Shown: positions 1 to 6,508 of the stretch, one piece after another
Numbering within the stretch: the stretch's first letter is position 1
Layout: the number at the start of each line of letters is the position of its first letter
NCBI GenBank assembly: GCA_002421405.1
Contig: DIJY01000041.1
Coordinates: forward strand, 1 to 7,128
DNA length: 7,128 bases
Reading direction: 5' to 3'
Source: Caryophanales bacterium UBA5632
GTDB lineage: Bacteria; Bacillota_I; Bacilli_A; Izemoplasmatales; Hujiaoplasmataceae
Position numbers and translations under genes: made by a program
The notes under the pieces: generated by a model
What the model was told of the DNA's origin: nothing
The model's database searches: none
What the model saw: the letters and a program-made list of their open reading frames with translations, nothing else

Positions 1-635
1 GCAACGTCTTGGATCATGTTAACCAATGCTAATTTTGTGCTAATGAATGTATTATAGAAAATCTTGATTGCTTCAGCTTCGTCCCAAGTACCAACTTCGT
101 AACGGGGATCATTTTCCATGAATACTTTATAGAAGTCGATTAGTTCTTTTGCATCGCCGGTCACAGAACCATCTTCAGTACCGATGATAACCATTTCAGG
201 ATTAACCATATCCCATTTAATTGTACCCATTGCAATTAAATATGGATTATAAATGAAACGAGCATTAGTAATGCAGGGCTCTAGATGTTTTCTTACAGTG
301 CCTGGTAACACCGTGCTAATTAATACAACCAACTGATGTTTATCAGCGTATTTGTTCACTTCAGTTAGAATGTCTTTGACGATTGTGTAGTCAAAATCTT
401 TATTTGGTAAATGGCTAGTAGGTGTTTCACCACCGTAAATAGGATCATGCGGGGTAGGAGCTGCAATAAAGATTAAATCTCTGTCACTCACTGCTTCCTG
501 AATTGTCCCGCGCATGGGAAATTTGGGATTTCTTGGCTCGACATCATACCCAACAACGTCATAACCTGCATCTGCCATAACTTCAGCGCAGTCTTGCCCT
601 AACTTGCCCACACCAATCATCGCTACTTTTTTCAT
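1..635 (-). CDS. UDP-glucose/GDP-mannose dehydrogenase-family protein, C-terminus beyond left edge
   Basis: The frame is open from an ATG at 635 to the left edge, giving the first 211 residues. A Rossmann glycine motif GVGKLG lies at 8-13, an APTPHD stretch at 59-64, STVLPGT at 107-113 (the STV with the family's catalytic Thr), and KIFYN at 191-195, which keeps the family's Lys and Asn. Family enzymes oxidise a nucleotide sugar such as UDP-glucose to the uronate with two NAD+ in the cytosol. The catalytic Cys (GGxC) would lie beyond the window. Oddity: the family's PEFLRE segment reads PYLIAM at 131-136, so both expected glutamates are missing; substrate or chemistry may differ, and I give no gene symbol. 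The start is supported by an AAGAGGAAG ribosome binding site. It is set 54 nt from the gene before it, with its own promoter-like element. Family assignment is firm, exact substrate is not. Confidence 0.88.
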   Translation of the reverse strand, partial: MKKVAMIGVGKLGQDCAEVMADAGYDVVGYDVEPRNPKFPMRGTIQEAVSDRDLIFIAAPTPHDPIYGGETPTSHLPNKDFDYTIVKDILTEVNKYADKHQLVVLISTVLPGTVRKHLEPCITNARFIYNPYLIAMGTIKWDMVNPEMVIIGTEDGSVTGDAKELIDFYKVFMENDPRYEVGTWDEAEAIKIFYNTFISTKLALVNMIQDV

Positions 636-638
636 TTT

Positions 639-647
639 CTTCCTCTT
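639..647 (-). promoter_or_regulatory. Ribosome binding site of the dehydrogenase gene
   Basis: On the minus strand AAGAGGAAG precedes the ATG at 635, with 6 nt between GAGG and the start codon. It is the clearest Shine-Dalgarno sequence at any gene start in the window and fixes the dehydrogenase start. Confidence 0.75.
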
Positions 648-649
648 AT

Positions 650-675
650 CTACCTAAATATTTATTTGTAGGTAG
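650..675 (-). repeat. Inverted repeat enclosing the promoter-like element
   Basis: CTACCTA (650-656) and TAGGTAG (669-675) form a perfect 7-bp inverted repeat around a 12-nt loop that contains AATAAATA. No T run follows it on the minus strand, so it does not look like a rho-independent terminator. It could be an operator, a leader hairpin in a transcript started further upstream, or chance. Confidence 0.5.
659..666 (-). promoter_or_regulatory. Late-promoter-like element (AATAAATA)
   Basis: On the minus strand AATAAATA lies 23 nt before the dehydrogenase ATG, in the only intergenic gap. It differs from the T4 late-promoter consensus TATAAATA only at the first base and fits the NATAAATA pattern described for T4-like cyanophages. 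In T4, transcription starts a few bases after this element and needs no -35 box, which here would leave a leader of about 15-20 nt containing the ribosome binding site. I saw no other copy on the minus strand by eye. The call depends on the source being a T4-like phage. Confidence 0.5.
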
Positions 676-686
676 GGGCAGCTAAT

Positions 687-694
687 AATTTATA
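687..694 (-). promoter_or_regulatory. Possible second late-promoter-like element (TATAAATT)
   Basis: On the minus strand TATAAATT overlaps the stop codon of the upstream transferase gene and matches T4 TATAAATA at 7 of 8 positions. A start from here would put the 650-675 inverted repeat into the leader RNA of the dehydrogenase. The match is in AT-rich sequence and could be chance. Confidence 0.25.
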
Positions 695-1748
695 AACGTA
701 AGTGGTTGGCAAATTTCAGTATATCAATATTATGTTTATTGAAATGAGCAATTTCGGCTTCTACTTGTTTAGTAAAAATCTTATGATTATGATTCACTAT
801 CTGTTCAATCGCAAGTTTGTTTTTTACAGCATTATCTAAGAAGTGTTTTACGCTATTGGTTACCCATTGAACGTACCTGATATCATTTCTAAATTTGGGT
901 TTAGGCAAGAAAAATTCATTGAAAGTTTTATACCCGATAGATTCCAAATGTTCGTCATAAAAACTATCACCCAATGTGATAAACGGGTGATTGTTAGCTA
1001 CAGCACGATAAAACTTTTCGGTAACGTAAGGCATAATAGTAGCATCATTAGTATAAGTGAGATAGGTTTCACTAACTATGCTCAATGATGTATTCTTAAA
1101 GTAGGTGAGATTAGTAGGGAACCCTCGATATTCGAATACATTGGTTGTGTGGCATTCTTCATAATTAACATCCAAGCTTGGTTTATTAATATCTATTAAC
1201 AGCTTATTGATTTGATAGTCCTCAGTGAGGTCTGATAGATTTAAATCTTTGATCTTATCCACATTCTCCCTCCTAGGAGGACAATACAAAGAATAGTGCA
1301 AATAATCCATTAAGTTATTTTTATAAAAATTATTCAGTAACCCTATTCTTTGTATCTTGAACGGTTTTCCAACTAAAAATAAAGCCTTCTTAGTGTCAGG
1401 ATTCCAAAATTTATTATAGTGATTTTTGCAATGCCTGTACGTAGCCATAGCCCACGTATCAAAAAAGTGAAAGTTATCTTGTTTCTTTTCGATTAGACTT
1501 TTGCCTGTAGGATGAAAAATATAATTGTATTTGCACCCAATAGACCGCATATATTCTTCAATCATTTCTAATGCGGTGTGACAATTATTTTTATCAAAGC
1601 CGCTGAGTTTTTCTACAGTAGCATACAGTATTACTTCATCACCATCATTCAATGGTAACCCATCAATATCTTGCTTAAGCTTAATAAGTTCTTCTTTTAA
1701 ATCCGAATGGTGAGATAGAAAATTAAATATTAGTTGATAGTAAACCAT
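690..1748 (-). CDS. Glycosyltransferase-like protein, third and most diverged paralog
   Basis: This 352-residue protein has no signal peptide or membrane segment. Its C-terminal half carries SIVSET (223-228), YVTEK (241-245), HPFITLG (254-260) and LESIGYKTF (268-276). This order of E, TEK, PF and GY/GF matches the two other transferase-like proteins of the window and resembles the donor-binding end of family 10 fucosyltransferases (Y-V-T-E-K followed by a hydrophobic P-x-x-x-G stretch). A counterpart of their HR motif reads KIQR near 131-134, so the His is a Gln. I infer sugar transfer from a nucleotide sugar to a glycan; donor and acceptor are unknown. The ATG at 1748 begins 2 nt after the stop of the SGNH gene and has no clear Shine-Dalgarno, so it probably relies on translational coupling. 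A terminator-like hairpin lies just before it, and the gene holds unusual internal inverted repeats around 1269-1355. Confidence 0.72.
   Translation of the reverse strand: MVYYQLIFNFLSHHSDLKEELIKLKQDIDGLPLNDGDEVILYATVEKLSGFDKNNCHTALEMIEEYMRSIGCKYNYIFHPTGKSLIEKKQDNFHFFDTWAMATYRHCKNHYNKFWNPDTKKALFLVGKPFKIQRIGLLNNFYKNNLMDYLHYSLYCPPRRENVDKIKDLNLSDLTEDYQINKLLIDINKPSLDVNYEECHTTNVFEYRGFPTNLTYFKNTSLSIVSETYLTYTNDATIMPYVTEKFYRAVANNHPFITLGDSFYDEHLESIGYKTFNEFFLPKPKFRNDIRYVQWVTNSVKHFLDNAVKNKLAIEQIVNHNHKIFTKQVEAEIAHFNKHNIDILKFANHLRL
1260..1280 (-). promoter_or_regulatory. Possible internal translation start: AGGAGG palindrome before in-frame GTG
   Basis: CCTCCTAGGAGG (1269-1280) is a perfect 12-bp palindrome encoding Pro-Pro-Arg-Arg. 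Its minus-strand AGGAGG (1274-1269) is a perfect Shine-Dalgarno, 6 nt before an in-frame GTG (1262-1260, Val163). Use of this start would make a C-terminal product of 190 residues that keeps the TEK motif. An out-of-frame ATG at 1264 opens only seven codons. It may be a chance product of the codons used, and the palindrome could hide the site in a hairpin or dimer. Confidence 0.25.
1284..1355 (-). repeat. Perfect 13-bp inverted repeat inside the transferase gene
   Basis: ATACAAAGAATAG at 1284-1296 and its exact complement CTATTCTTTGTAT at 1343-1355 are separated by 46 nt. The spacer itself holds a 14-bp AT palindrome, ATTTTTATAAAAAT, at 1317-1330. In the mRNA the long hairpin would end 3 nt before the CCTCCTAGGAGG palindrome and the possible internal start. 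All of it is coding (arms encode IQRI and YSLY), so a structural role is inference. Confidence 0.55.
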
Positions 1749-1750
1749 GG

Positions 1751-2560
1751 TTAAAAAGGATTACCGACGTCAGGTAATCTAGATATATGTCCGTATTTAG
1801 AATTAATTACACTAGCTTTTGGTTTAGACTTCATGAGTATATCTGATTCAACAGCCAATTGCTTCGTTTCGTCACTTAATTCTACTCCTATTCTAGCTAG
1901 ATAATCAGCATACATTCCTGTAAATGGATGTCCGTCTACCACCCGTCTAGGATTGGATTTATCTGACATATCATCTAAAAATTCTTGTTTAATACTATTC
2001 CAATTACCAACGAAAGAATTCAAATCTATAGGCATATTGTTGTATTCATTAAAGTACAAATTCTTCAATTGTAAGTACAACTCTTTATTTTCATTTGATA
2101 AAGCGGGACCCTCAGTCAAATAGAAAGGACTACTTTTCAATAACAAAGAACTGCTGGGAAGACTCTTTAGGTAATGTGTTGTTGAATGTATTAATGCATG
2201 ATCACGTATTAAATACCCGAAGGGATCGGCATATTTTCTTACCCAATCTGAGGGGTACTCTGAGTTAAATACATTGCCTTGGGAAAACCAACGACCGTTG
2301 ACCCAGCGATCTTCTCTACAGAATGTAGACCACATGACCATAACCAAATCATCTTCGTTAAATTTAAATCTTTTATTTGCTTCTGCCACCCTTACTGAGA
2401 TTCCAAGATTTCCTAAGCCCGGGATTCCATAGTTGTAATACTGTGCTTGTTTATTGTCCATTGATATCAAATCCGCCCAAGTAGGCCATCTATAGCACGT
2501 GAAGCTACATCCAAAAGCAAAGATTCTCTTGAATTTTTTAAAGTTTAAATTGATCGCCAT
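1751..2560 (-). CDS. SGNH/GDSL-type hydrolase-like protein
   Basis: The protein has 269 residues. The N-terminal FGCSFT (16-21) is the GDS-type nucleophile block with Ser19. NYGIPGLGNLG (43-53) fits the Gly/Asn oxyanion block, VMVMWSTFCRED (73-84) fits the following block, and DGHPFTGMYADYL (209-221) gives the Asp209/His211 pair of the last block. SGNH enzymes are serine esterases or acyltransferases; in sugar gene clusters they typically remove or add acetyl groups. No signal peptide is seen, so a cytosolic role on a glycan or its precursor is inferred. The ATG at 2560 overlaps the end of the preceding transferase gene by 23 nt; no other Met lies before the nucleophile block, so this start is favoured despite the lack of a Shine-Dalgarno. 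The last codons (RLPDVGNPF) form a terminator-like hairpin. Family call is good; substrate is unknown. Confidence 0.8.
   Translation of the reverse strand: MAINLNFKKFKRIFAFGCSFTCYRWPTWADLISMDNKQAQYYNYGIPGLGNLGISVRVAEANKRFKFNEDDLVMVMWSTFCREDRWVNGRWFSQGNVFNSEYPSDWVRKYADPFGYLIRDHALIHSTTHYLKSLPSSSLLLKSSPFYLTEGPALSNENKELYLQLKNLYFNEYNNMPIDLNSFVGNWNSIKQEFLDDMSDKSNPRRVVDGHPFTGMYADYLARIGVELSDETKQLAVESDILMKSKPKASVINSKYGHISRLPDVGNPF
1753..1779 (-). terminator. Terminator-like hairpin inside the 3' end of the SGNH gene
   Basis: On the minus strand GATTACC (1779-1773), loop TGACGTC and GGTAATC (1765-1759) form a perfect 7-bp stem, followed after one C by TTTTT (1757-1753). The T run contains the first base of the stop codon TAA, and the next gene starts at 1748. 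The shape is that of a rho-independent terminator, though the stem is short with three G-C pairs. Because translating ribosomes would cover it and no promoter is seen before the next gene, it may attenuate rather than stop transcription. Confidence 0.45.
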
Positions 2561-3578
2561 AATTTATCAGTTGATTGTAAATAGTTTCAACATAGTCGGT
2601 GATGTTGTTTTCTAATTGATATCGCATTAACTCTTCCCATATAGGTGGCATCAAGTCTATATTTGTAGCCATACTACAGGCTAGTTTTTTGTTATACATG
2701 CATTTGTCAAATACTGTGCGATATAATTCTTGCAATTCTTTGGGTGTTTTATTAGTGTACCTTTTTATGTTCTGTGCAATTAAATCATATCGGGTTTCTG
2801 TATCCCTAACTGAGTCAAAACTATAATCAAATAGTTCATCATACAATAGGAACCCCATATCTTTTAACTTACCATGAAAATACTGAGAGCCTGCCACTAA
2901 AAACGGTTTGTTAAAGAATAATGGTATGGCAGTTTTCTCTGACAAAGTAAAGATAGTTTCATCAGATTCCGGGACAATCTGTGCGAACGACAATGCATAT
3001 TCCAATGGAACTGTTTCTTGACACACAAATTTGTCAACCTGATCCCTTAATAATATAGTTTCAGTCCAATATTTAAACTCATAGCTTTTCGAGGGCTCTC
3101 TCCAAATTAATATACCTTTATCAATGATATCGTGTTTTGCTAACATATCCGTCATGATTGCTCTATGGACTTTAGCGACTTTGTTCATGGATATATAAGG
3201 ATACTTAATGGGTAGATTTTTGCCCACATTCATATTCTCGAAATCCATGCAAATGCTACTGTTTAACATATAGCAAGGTCCTACTGATAAACGTTGAAAT
3301 GCCATTGATAACCAAAACGTAGGCCAGTAATGAACTTTGATATAAGGATGAAAACTTAAGTCAGGTACATTGTCGGGATGGGACCCGGTGATGTAATGAA
3401 ATTCTATGCTACGCTCTTTGGCGAAATCAACAAATTCATTGAATTCTTTGCTAGGATAAGTTTGATTAAACTCAAGTGCTCCGTTGAATATTATCTTTGT
3501 TGTTTTGCCGGGATTAGCCTTAAAGTTATCTAGCTTCTCATGTATAGTAGAGTCCCAAACTTTAAACGTGGCTATCAT
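2538..3578 (-). CDS. Glycosyltransferase-like protein, paralog of the gene just upstream
   Basis: This 346-residue protein has no membrane segment or signal peptide. It aligns along its length with the protein from 3579-4580: WPTFWL (85-90) against WNTYWL, KYPYISMNKVAKVHRA (125-140) against KYPFICLNNKNHIHRS, IIDKGILIW (151-159), TLSEK (211-215) against ITEK, NKPFLVAG (223-230), and MGFLLYDELFDYSFD (241-255). The E-K and K-P-F blocks resemble the nucleotide-sugar binding end of family 10-like transferases. I infer glycosyl transfer; donor and acceptor are unknown. The ATG at 3578 follows the previous TAA with no base between, preceded by a modest GGGGATG ribosome binding site. The 15 bases at 2814-2828 are identical to 3843-3857 (the DYSFD codons), which supports an origin by tandem duplication. 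The end overlaps the SGNH gene by 23 nt. The family has no name I can give with certainty. Confidence 0.75.
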   Translation of the reverse strand: MIATFKVWDSTIHEKLDNFKANPGKTTKIIFNGALEFNQTYPSKEFNEFVDFAKERSIEFHYITGSHPDNVPDLSFHPYIKVHYWPTFWLSMAFQRLSVGPCYMLNSSICMDFENMNVGKNLPIKYPYISMNKVAKVHRAIMTDMLAKHDIIDKGILIWREPSKSYEFKYWTETILLRDQVDKFVCQETVPLEYALSFAQIVPESDETIFTLSEKTAIPLFFNKPFLVAGSQYFHGKLKDMGFLLYDELFDYSFDSVRDTETRYDLIAQNIKRYTNKTPKELQELYRTVFDKCMYNKKLACSMATNIDLMPPIWEELMRYQLENNITDYVETIYNQLINYGDQFKL

Positions 3579-4580
3579 TTACATCCCCATATATTTGTGC
3601 ATGTTAATATACCGCATATCAGTTGAATTAAGCTCAACCGTAAAATCATTACGTAATATATTTACTCTCCGTCTGATTACGTCAGGGATATAGCTTATAT
3701 CATTAATTATTCTAATATAATTTTGATAGTTACGTTCAGTTTTATCCTTAACTAATTTATATAATTCATCAACGTTTTGTTCACTTACACGCTTTACTTG
3801 TATAGCGATAGCCTCTGCACGTTTAGTTAGGTCAACTTCATCGTCAAAACTATAATCGATTATTTCATCGTACATTTCAAACCCCAAATCGATTAATTTC
3901 TTATGAAATCCTGGATCAGCCATAATGACGAAGGGTTTTTTAAACAATATAGGTAAGCAAGTCTTTTCCGTAATGAACGGCACAGAAATAGTAGCTTCAC
4001 CCACAACATGCAAGAACGATTGATGATATTCTTCAGGTATCAAAAAGCTATCAAGCTTAGTTGCAAAATCATCACCTATCAATCTAATATTGTCATCGTA
4101 GTACTTAAATTGATAACCATGTGTTTTTAAATGACGATTGGGAAACTTATGCCATGTTATAATACCCCTGTCCAATAATCCCTGACCAGTCAGTTCATCT
4201 ACTATTGCGCTACGATGAATATGATTTTTATTGTTTAAACAGATAAAAGGATATTTGAATGTGTCATAAGTTCTATTAAAGTCTATCATAAAACTACACA
4301 TTAGAGTCCAATTTAACCAATATGTGTTCCAACTTATAATTTGTAAATTATTAAAGTAGGACCACATGGTATGGTATAGTTCACAGTCATATGAACCAAA
4401 CACTACGGTTAACTTGACATTATGATTGTTTAATAGAGTGGCTAATTTTTCATCTAGTAAATTAGAATACCATTCAGTTTCGCAGAGAAAAACAATTTCC
4501 GTAGGATTTTGAGTAAGTACAGTCCGTTCAAAAACATCATAAGAATCAACGTCCAACTGACTGAGATATACCGTTTTCAT
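3579..4580 (-). CDS. Glycosyltransferase-like protein, first of the tandem pair
   Basis: Taking the ATG at 4580, the protein has 333 residues (MKTVYLSQLD...). This start overlaps the radical SAM stop as ATGA, a classic coupled junction; a longer reading from the ATG at 4598 would add only MGNQSK. Motifs are WNTYWLNW (84-91), KYPFICLNNKNHIHRS (109-124), VVGEATISVPFITEK (192-206), KKPFVIMA (214-221) and LGFEMYDEIIDYSFD (232-246). The Glu before TEK and the following K-P-F stretch recall family 10 fucosyltransferases, but overall similarity is not obvious by eye, so donor and acceptor stay open. It is strongly related to the next gene and more weakly to the one at 690-1748. A GT-B-like layout, with an N-terminal acceptor half and a C-terminal donor half, is inferred. 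There are no membrane helices, so it would act in the cytosol. Confidence 0.76.
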   Translation of the reverse strand: MKTVYLSQLDVDSYDVFERTVLTQNPTEIVFLCETEWYSNLLDEKLATLLNNHNVKLTVVFGSYDCELYHTMWSYFNNLQIISWNTYWLNWTLMCSFMIDFNRTYDTFKYPFICLNNKNHIHRSAIVDELTGQGLLDRGIITWHKFPNRHLKTHGYQFKYYDDNIRLIGDDFATKLDSFLIPEEYHQSFLHVVGEATISVPFITEKTCLPILFKKPFVIMADPGFHKKLIDLGFEMYDEIIDYSFDDEVDLTKRAEAIAIQVKRVSEQNVDELYKLVKDKTERNYQNYIRIINDISYIPDVIRRRVNILRNDFTVELNSTDMRYINMHKYMGM

Positions 4581-6508
4581 TTTACTCTGGTTACCCATGC
4601 TTTACCGAAATTGCGGCGGCGGGCAAAGAAAATCTGTTCGCAAAATTTCTCTAATGACATATGCTTGTCCTCAGGGAAATCAAACTCATAGCTAGCAGGC
4701 TGATTCAATTCTCCTTGATCCTGTAGATAACCAAATATGTCATGATTAAAGTCAATGACCTTAGGATACGTTGCTGATTGTGTATAATCAATTAGATAGT
4801 TTCTCTGCAATTTCATTAAATCATCATGTAATGATTTATCCAATGGGTATTCTTTAAGCATGAAATCTTCAATTAAATCAAAAATATGCTTATGCTTGTT
4901 TTCACTTTGCAACATGATAATTGTACTATGAATTAAGTTCCAGCCATGTATTTGCATGCCTTGAATTAAATCATGGTCTATCATGCCTTTCTCACCCCAA
5001 AGCCCGTAATGTTTAGCAATTCTATCTATTTCTGATTTGACCCATGGGTCTTTTTCAACAAAATTATAAAACTTTTCATAGAAATCGCGGTACTCTACAT
5101 TATGTGCTTTGTATAAAATTCGGCTTATGTAGTTGGTCATTCCATTAATGTGGAACGTGTTTTGAAACCAACTATGTAATTGAGCCTCTAACATTTTTTC
5201 AGGGGTCAAATCACGTGTTGAAACTACAACTTCTACACCCTCACGCAATTCATTTGTATTTCGTGACCCTACCAAATAGTCATAAACCATTTGCCCTTGC
5301 ATCTTATACATCTTGCGCTGCTTTAAGTTCATTTCAGCATTTTCTAACAATTGCGCTTGATATACTGTGATGCCAGTATGGTTACCGGCTTTATATAAAC
5401 GGTAGAAGTTTTCTTTCCAGCTGCTCAATGTCTCGCCAGGCAATCCTAAAATTAATTCTGTGTAAAGCGGAATATTAGCCTCTTCACACATTTCAAATAC
5501 TTCTTCGATCTTATTTGTATCTAAATTCTTGCGTCTAATAACTTCTAATGTGTTTTCATCCATTGTTTGCACTGACAAATTCAGGCCCATTTTACTGCCG
5601 CCCTCGTAAATCAGTTTCTTAACAATATCGACAACTTCTTTCTTTTGATTCTTTGCCCAGGCAATAGTATACGCACGTGGATTACCATATTTCTTTTGTA
5701 CTTCAATTAACTTGTCAGCAATTAAGCTATCACGTTCAGCAAAGATACCAAAGTTTGCATCAGTAAAACTTATGAAATCGAATTGATTCTTTCCCATCCA
5801 TTCTAATTCATCGAATACCCTTTGTAAATCAAATATCTTGATTTTGTTATATGTAAGGGATCCCCAGTCACAAAACGTACATGCATAGGGGCAACCTCGG
5901 TTTGTTTCAATTGTGCCGTTCCAGCGTATTTCTGGATGTTTAGCCATCAACTTGTCAAACACTCCGGTTAAATATGGACTGGGGATCGTATCTAAGTCAT
6001 CGATTCTCTCTGAATCGCCGGTATTAAAAGCTTTTCCGTTTTCGTTAATCAATATACCTTTAATTGATTTGTAGTCAGGATTAGGCTTTAAATGTTCTTC
6101 TAAAATTCTTCTAAATGTCTTTTCACCTTCAAGCTTTACGCAGATATCTAAGAAAGGATATTGCTCAAATATATCTTCTTTTTCAATCGGGAACTCGGGC
6201 CCACCACCCACAATGAATAGATCGGGTTTGTTTTTGCGTAATAGTTTACCTAATTCTTTTGTGTAACTTCTATTCCAAATATAAGAACTAAAACCCACAA
6301 CGTCACTATCTTTCAGTGTATCGTATGCTTCCTGCAAATCGTCACGGCGCCAAATAAATTCACCTAACTCATAATTTTCATGAATCTCAGAAAACTGATG
6401 AGCATAACTCCATATTACACCGGGACTATAAGGTAAATAATAGGCGTTTAATTCTGTAGGACCTTGTTGAAAGTTAGGACTAACGAAACTGATTACTTTT
6501 TTAGGCAT
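4577..6508 (-). CDS. Radical SAM protein with B12-binding-like N-terminal domain
   Basis: This is a 643-residue protein from the ATG at 6508, which overlaps the preceding stop by 8 nt; a longer reading from TTG at 6544 would overlap it by 44 nt and is less likely. Residues 1-140 resemble a B12-binding (Rossmann-like) domain, with DVVGFSSYIWNRSY (69-82) and PDLFIVGGGPEFP (95-107), but lack the DxHxxG cobalamin-ligand motif, so B12 binding is uncertain. The radical SAM core follows: GCPYACTFC with Cys206, Cys210 and Cys213 (CX3CX2C) binds the 4Fe-4S cluster that cleaves S-adenosylmethionine, then FTDANFGIF (248-256) and ELILGLPGET (351-360), typical core strands. Residues from about 400 to 643 form an extra helical-looking C-terminal region that I do not recognise. 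The enzyme would act in the cytosol, and its position before three transferase-like genes suggests modification of a glycan, lipid or precursor. The product is unknown. Confidence 0.88.
   Translation of the reverse strand: MPKKVISFVSPNFQQGPTELNAYYLPYSPGVIWSYAHQFSEIHENYELGEFIWRRDDLQEAYDTLKDSDVVGFSSYIWNRSYTKELGKLLRKNKPDLFIVGGGPEFPIEKEDIFEQYPFLDICVKLEGEKTFRRILEEHLKPNPDYKSIKGILINENGKAFNTGDSERIDDLDTIPSPYLTGVFDKLMAKHPEIRWNGTIETNRGCPYACTFCDWGSLTYNKIKIFDLQRVFDELEWMGKNQFDFISFTDANFGIFAERDSLIADKLIEVQKKYGNPRAYTIAWAKNQKKEVVDIVKKLIYEGGSKMGLNLSVQTMDENTLEVIRRKNLDTNKIEEVFEMCEEANIPLYTELILGLPGETLSSWKENFYRLYKAGNHTGITVYQAQLLENAEMNLKQRKMYKMQGQMVYDYLVGSRNTNELREGVEVVVSTRDLTPEKMLEAQLHSWFQNTFHINGMTNYISRILYKAHNVEYRDFYEKFYNFVEKDPWVKSEIDRIAKHYGLWGEKGMIDHDLIQGMQIHGWNLIHSTIIMLQSENKHKHIFDLIEDFMLKEYPLDKSLHDDLMKLQRNYLIDYTQSATYPKVIDFNHDIFGYLQDQGELNQPASYEFDFPEDKHMSLEKFCEQIFFARRRNFGKAWVTRVK

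Noticed and set aside
650..675. Inverted repeat as a rho-independent terminator
   Set aside because: No T run follows the stem on the minus strand, the loop is long, and a promoter-like element sits inside it; an operator or leader hairpin is more plausible.
843..1088. Open frame of 81 codons on the plus strand
   Set aside because: It lies wholly opposite the transferase gene at 690-1748, has no recognisable motif, and is antisense to conserved blocks; it is a shadow frame.
3484..3693. Open frame of 69 codons on the plus strand with a hydrophobic stretch
   Set aside because: It is antisense to the junction of two well-supported paralogous genes; the hydrophobicity comes from the opposite-strand codons, and no promoter or ribosome binding site is evident.
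4581..4598. Longer start of the first transferase gene at the ATG at 4598
   Set aside because: It adds only six residues before MKTVYL, and the ATG at 4580 forms a classic ATGA overlap with the preceding stop; it is not fully excluded.
4509..4691. Open frame of 60 codons on the plus strand
   Set aside because: It is antisense to the radical SAM/transferase junction and has no supporting motif or ribosome binding site.
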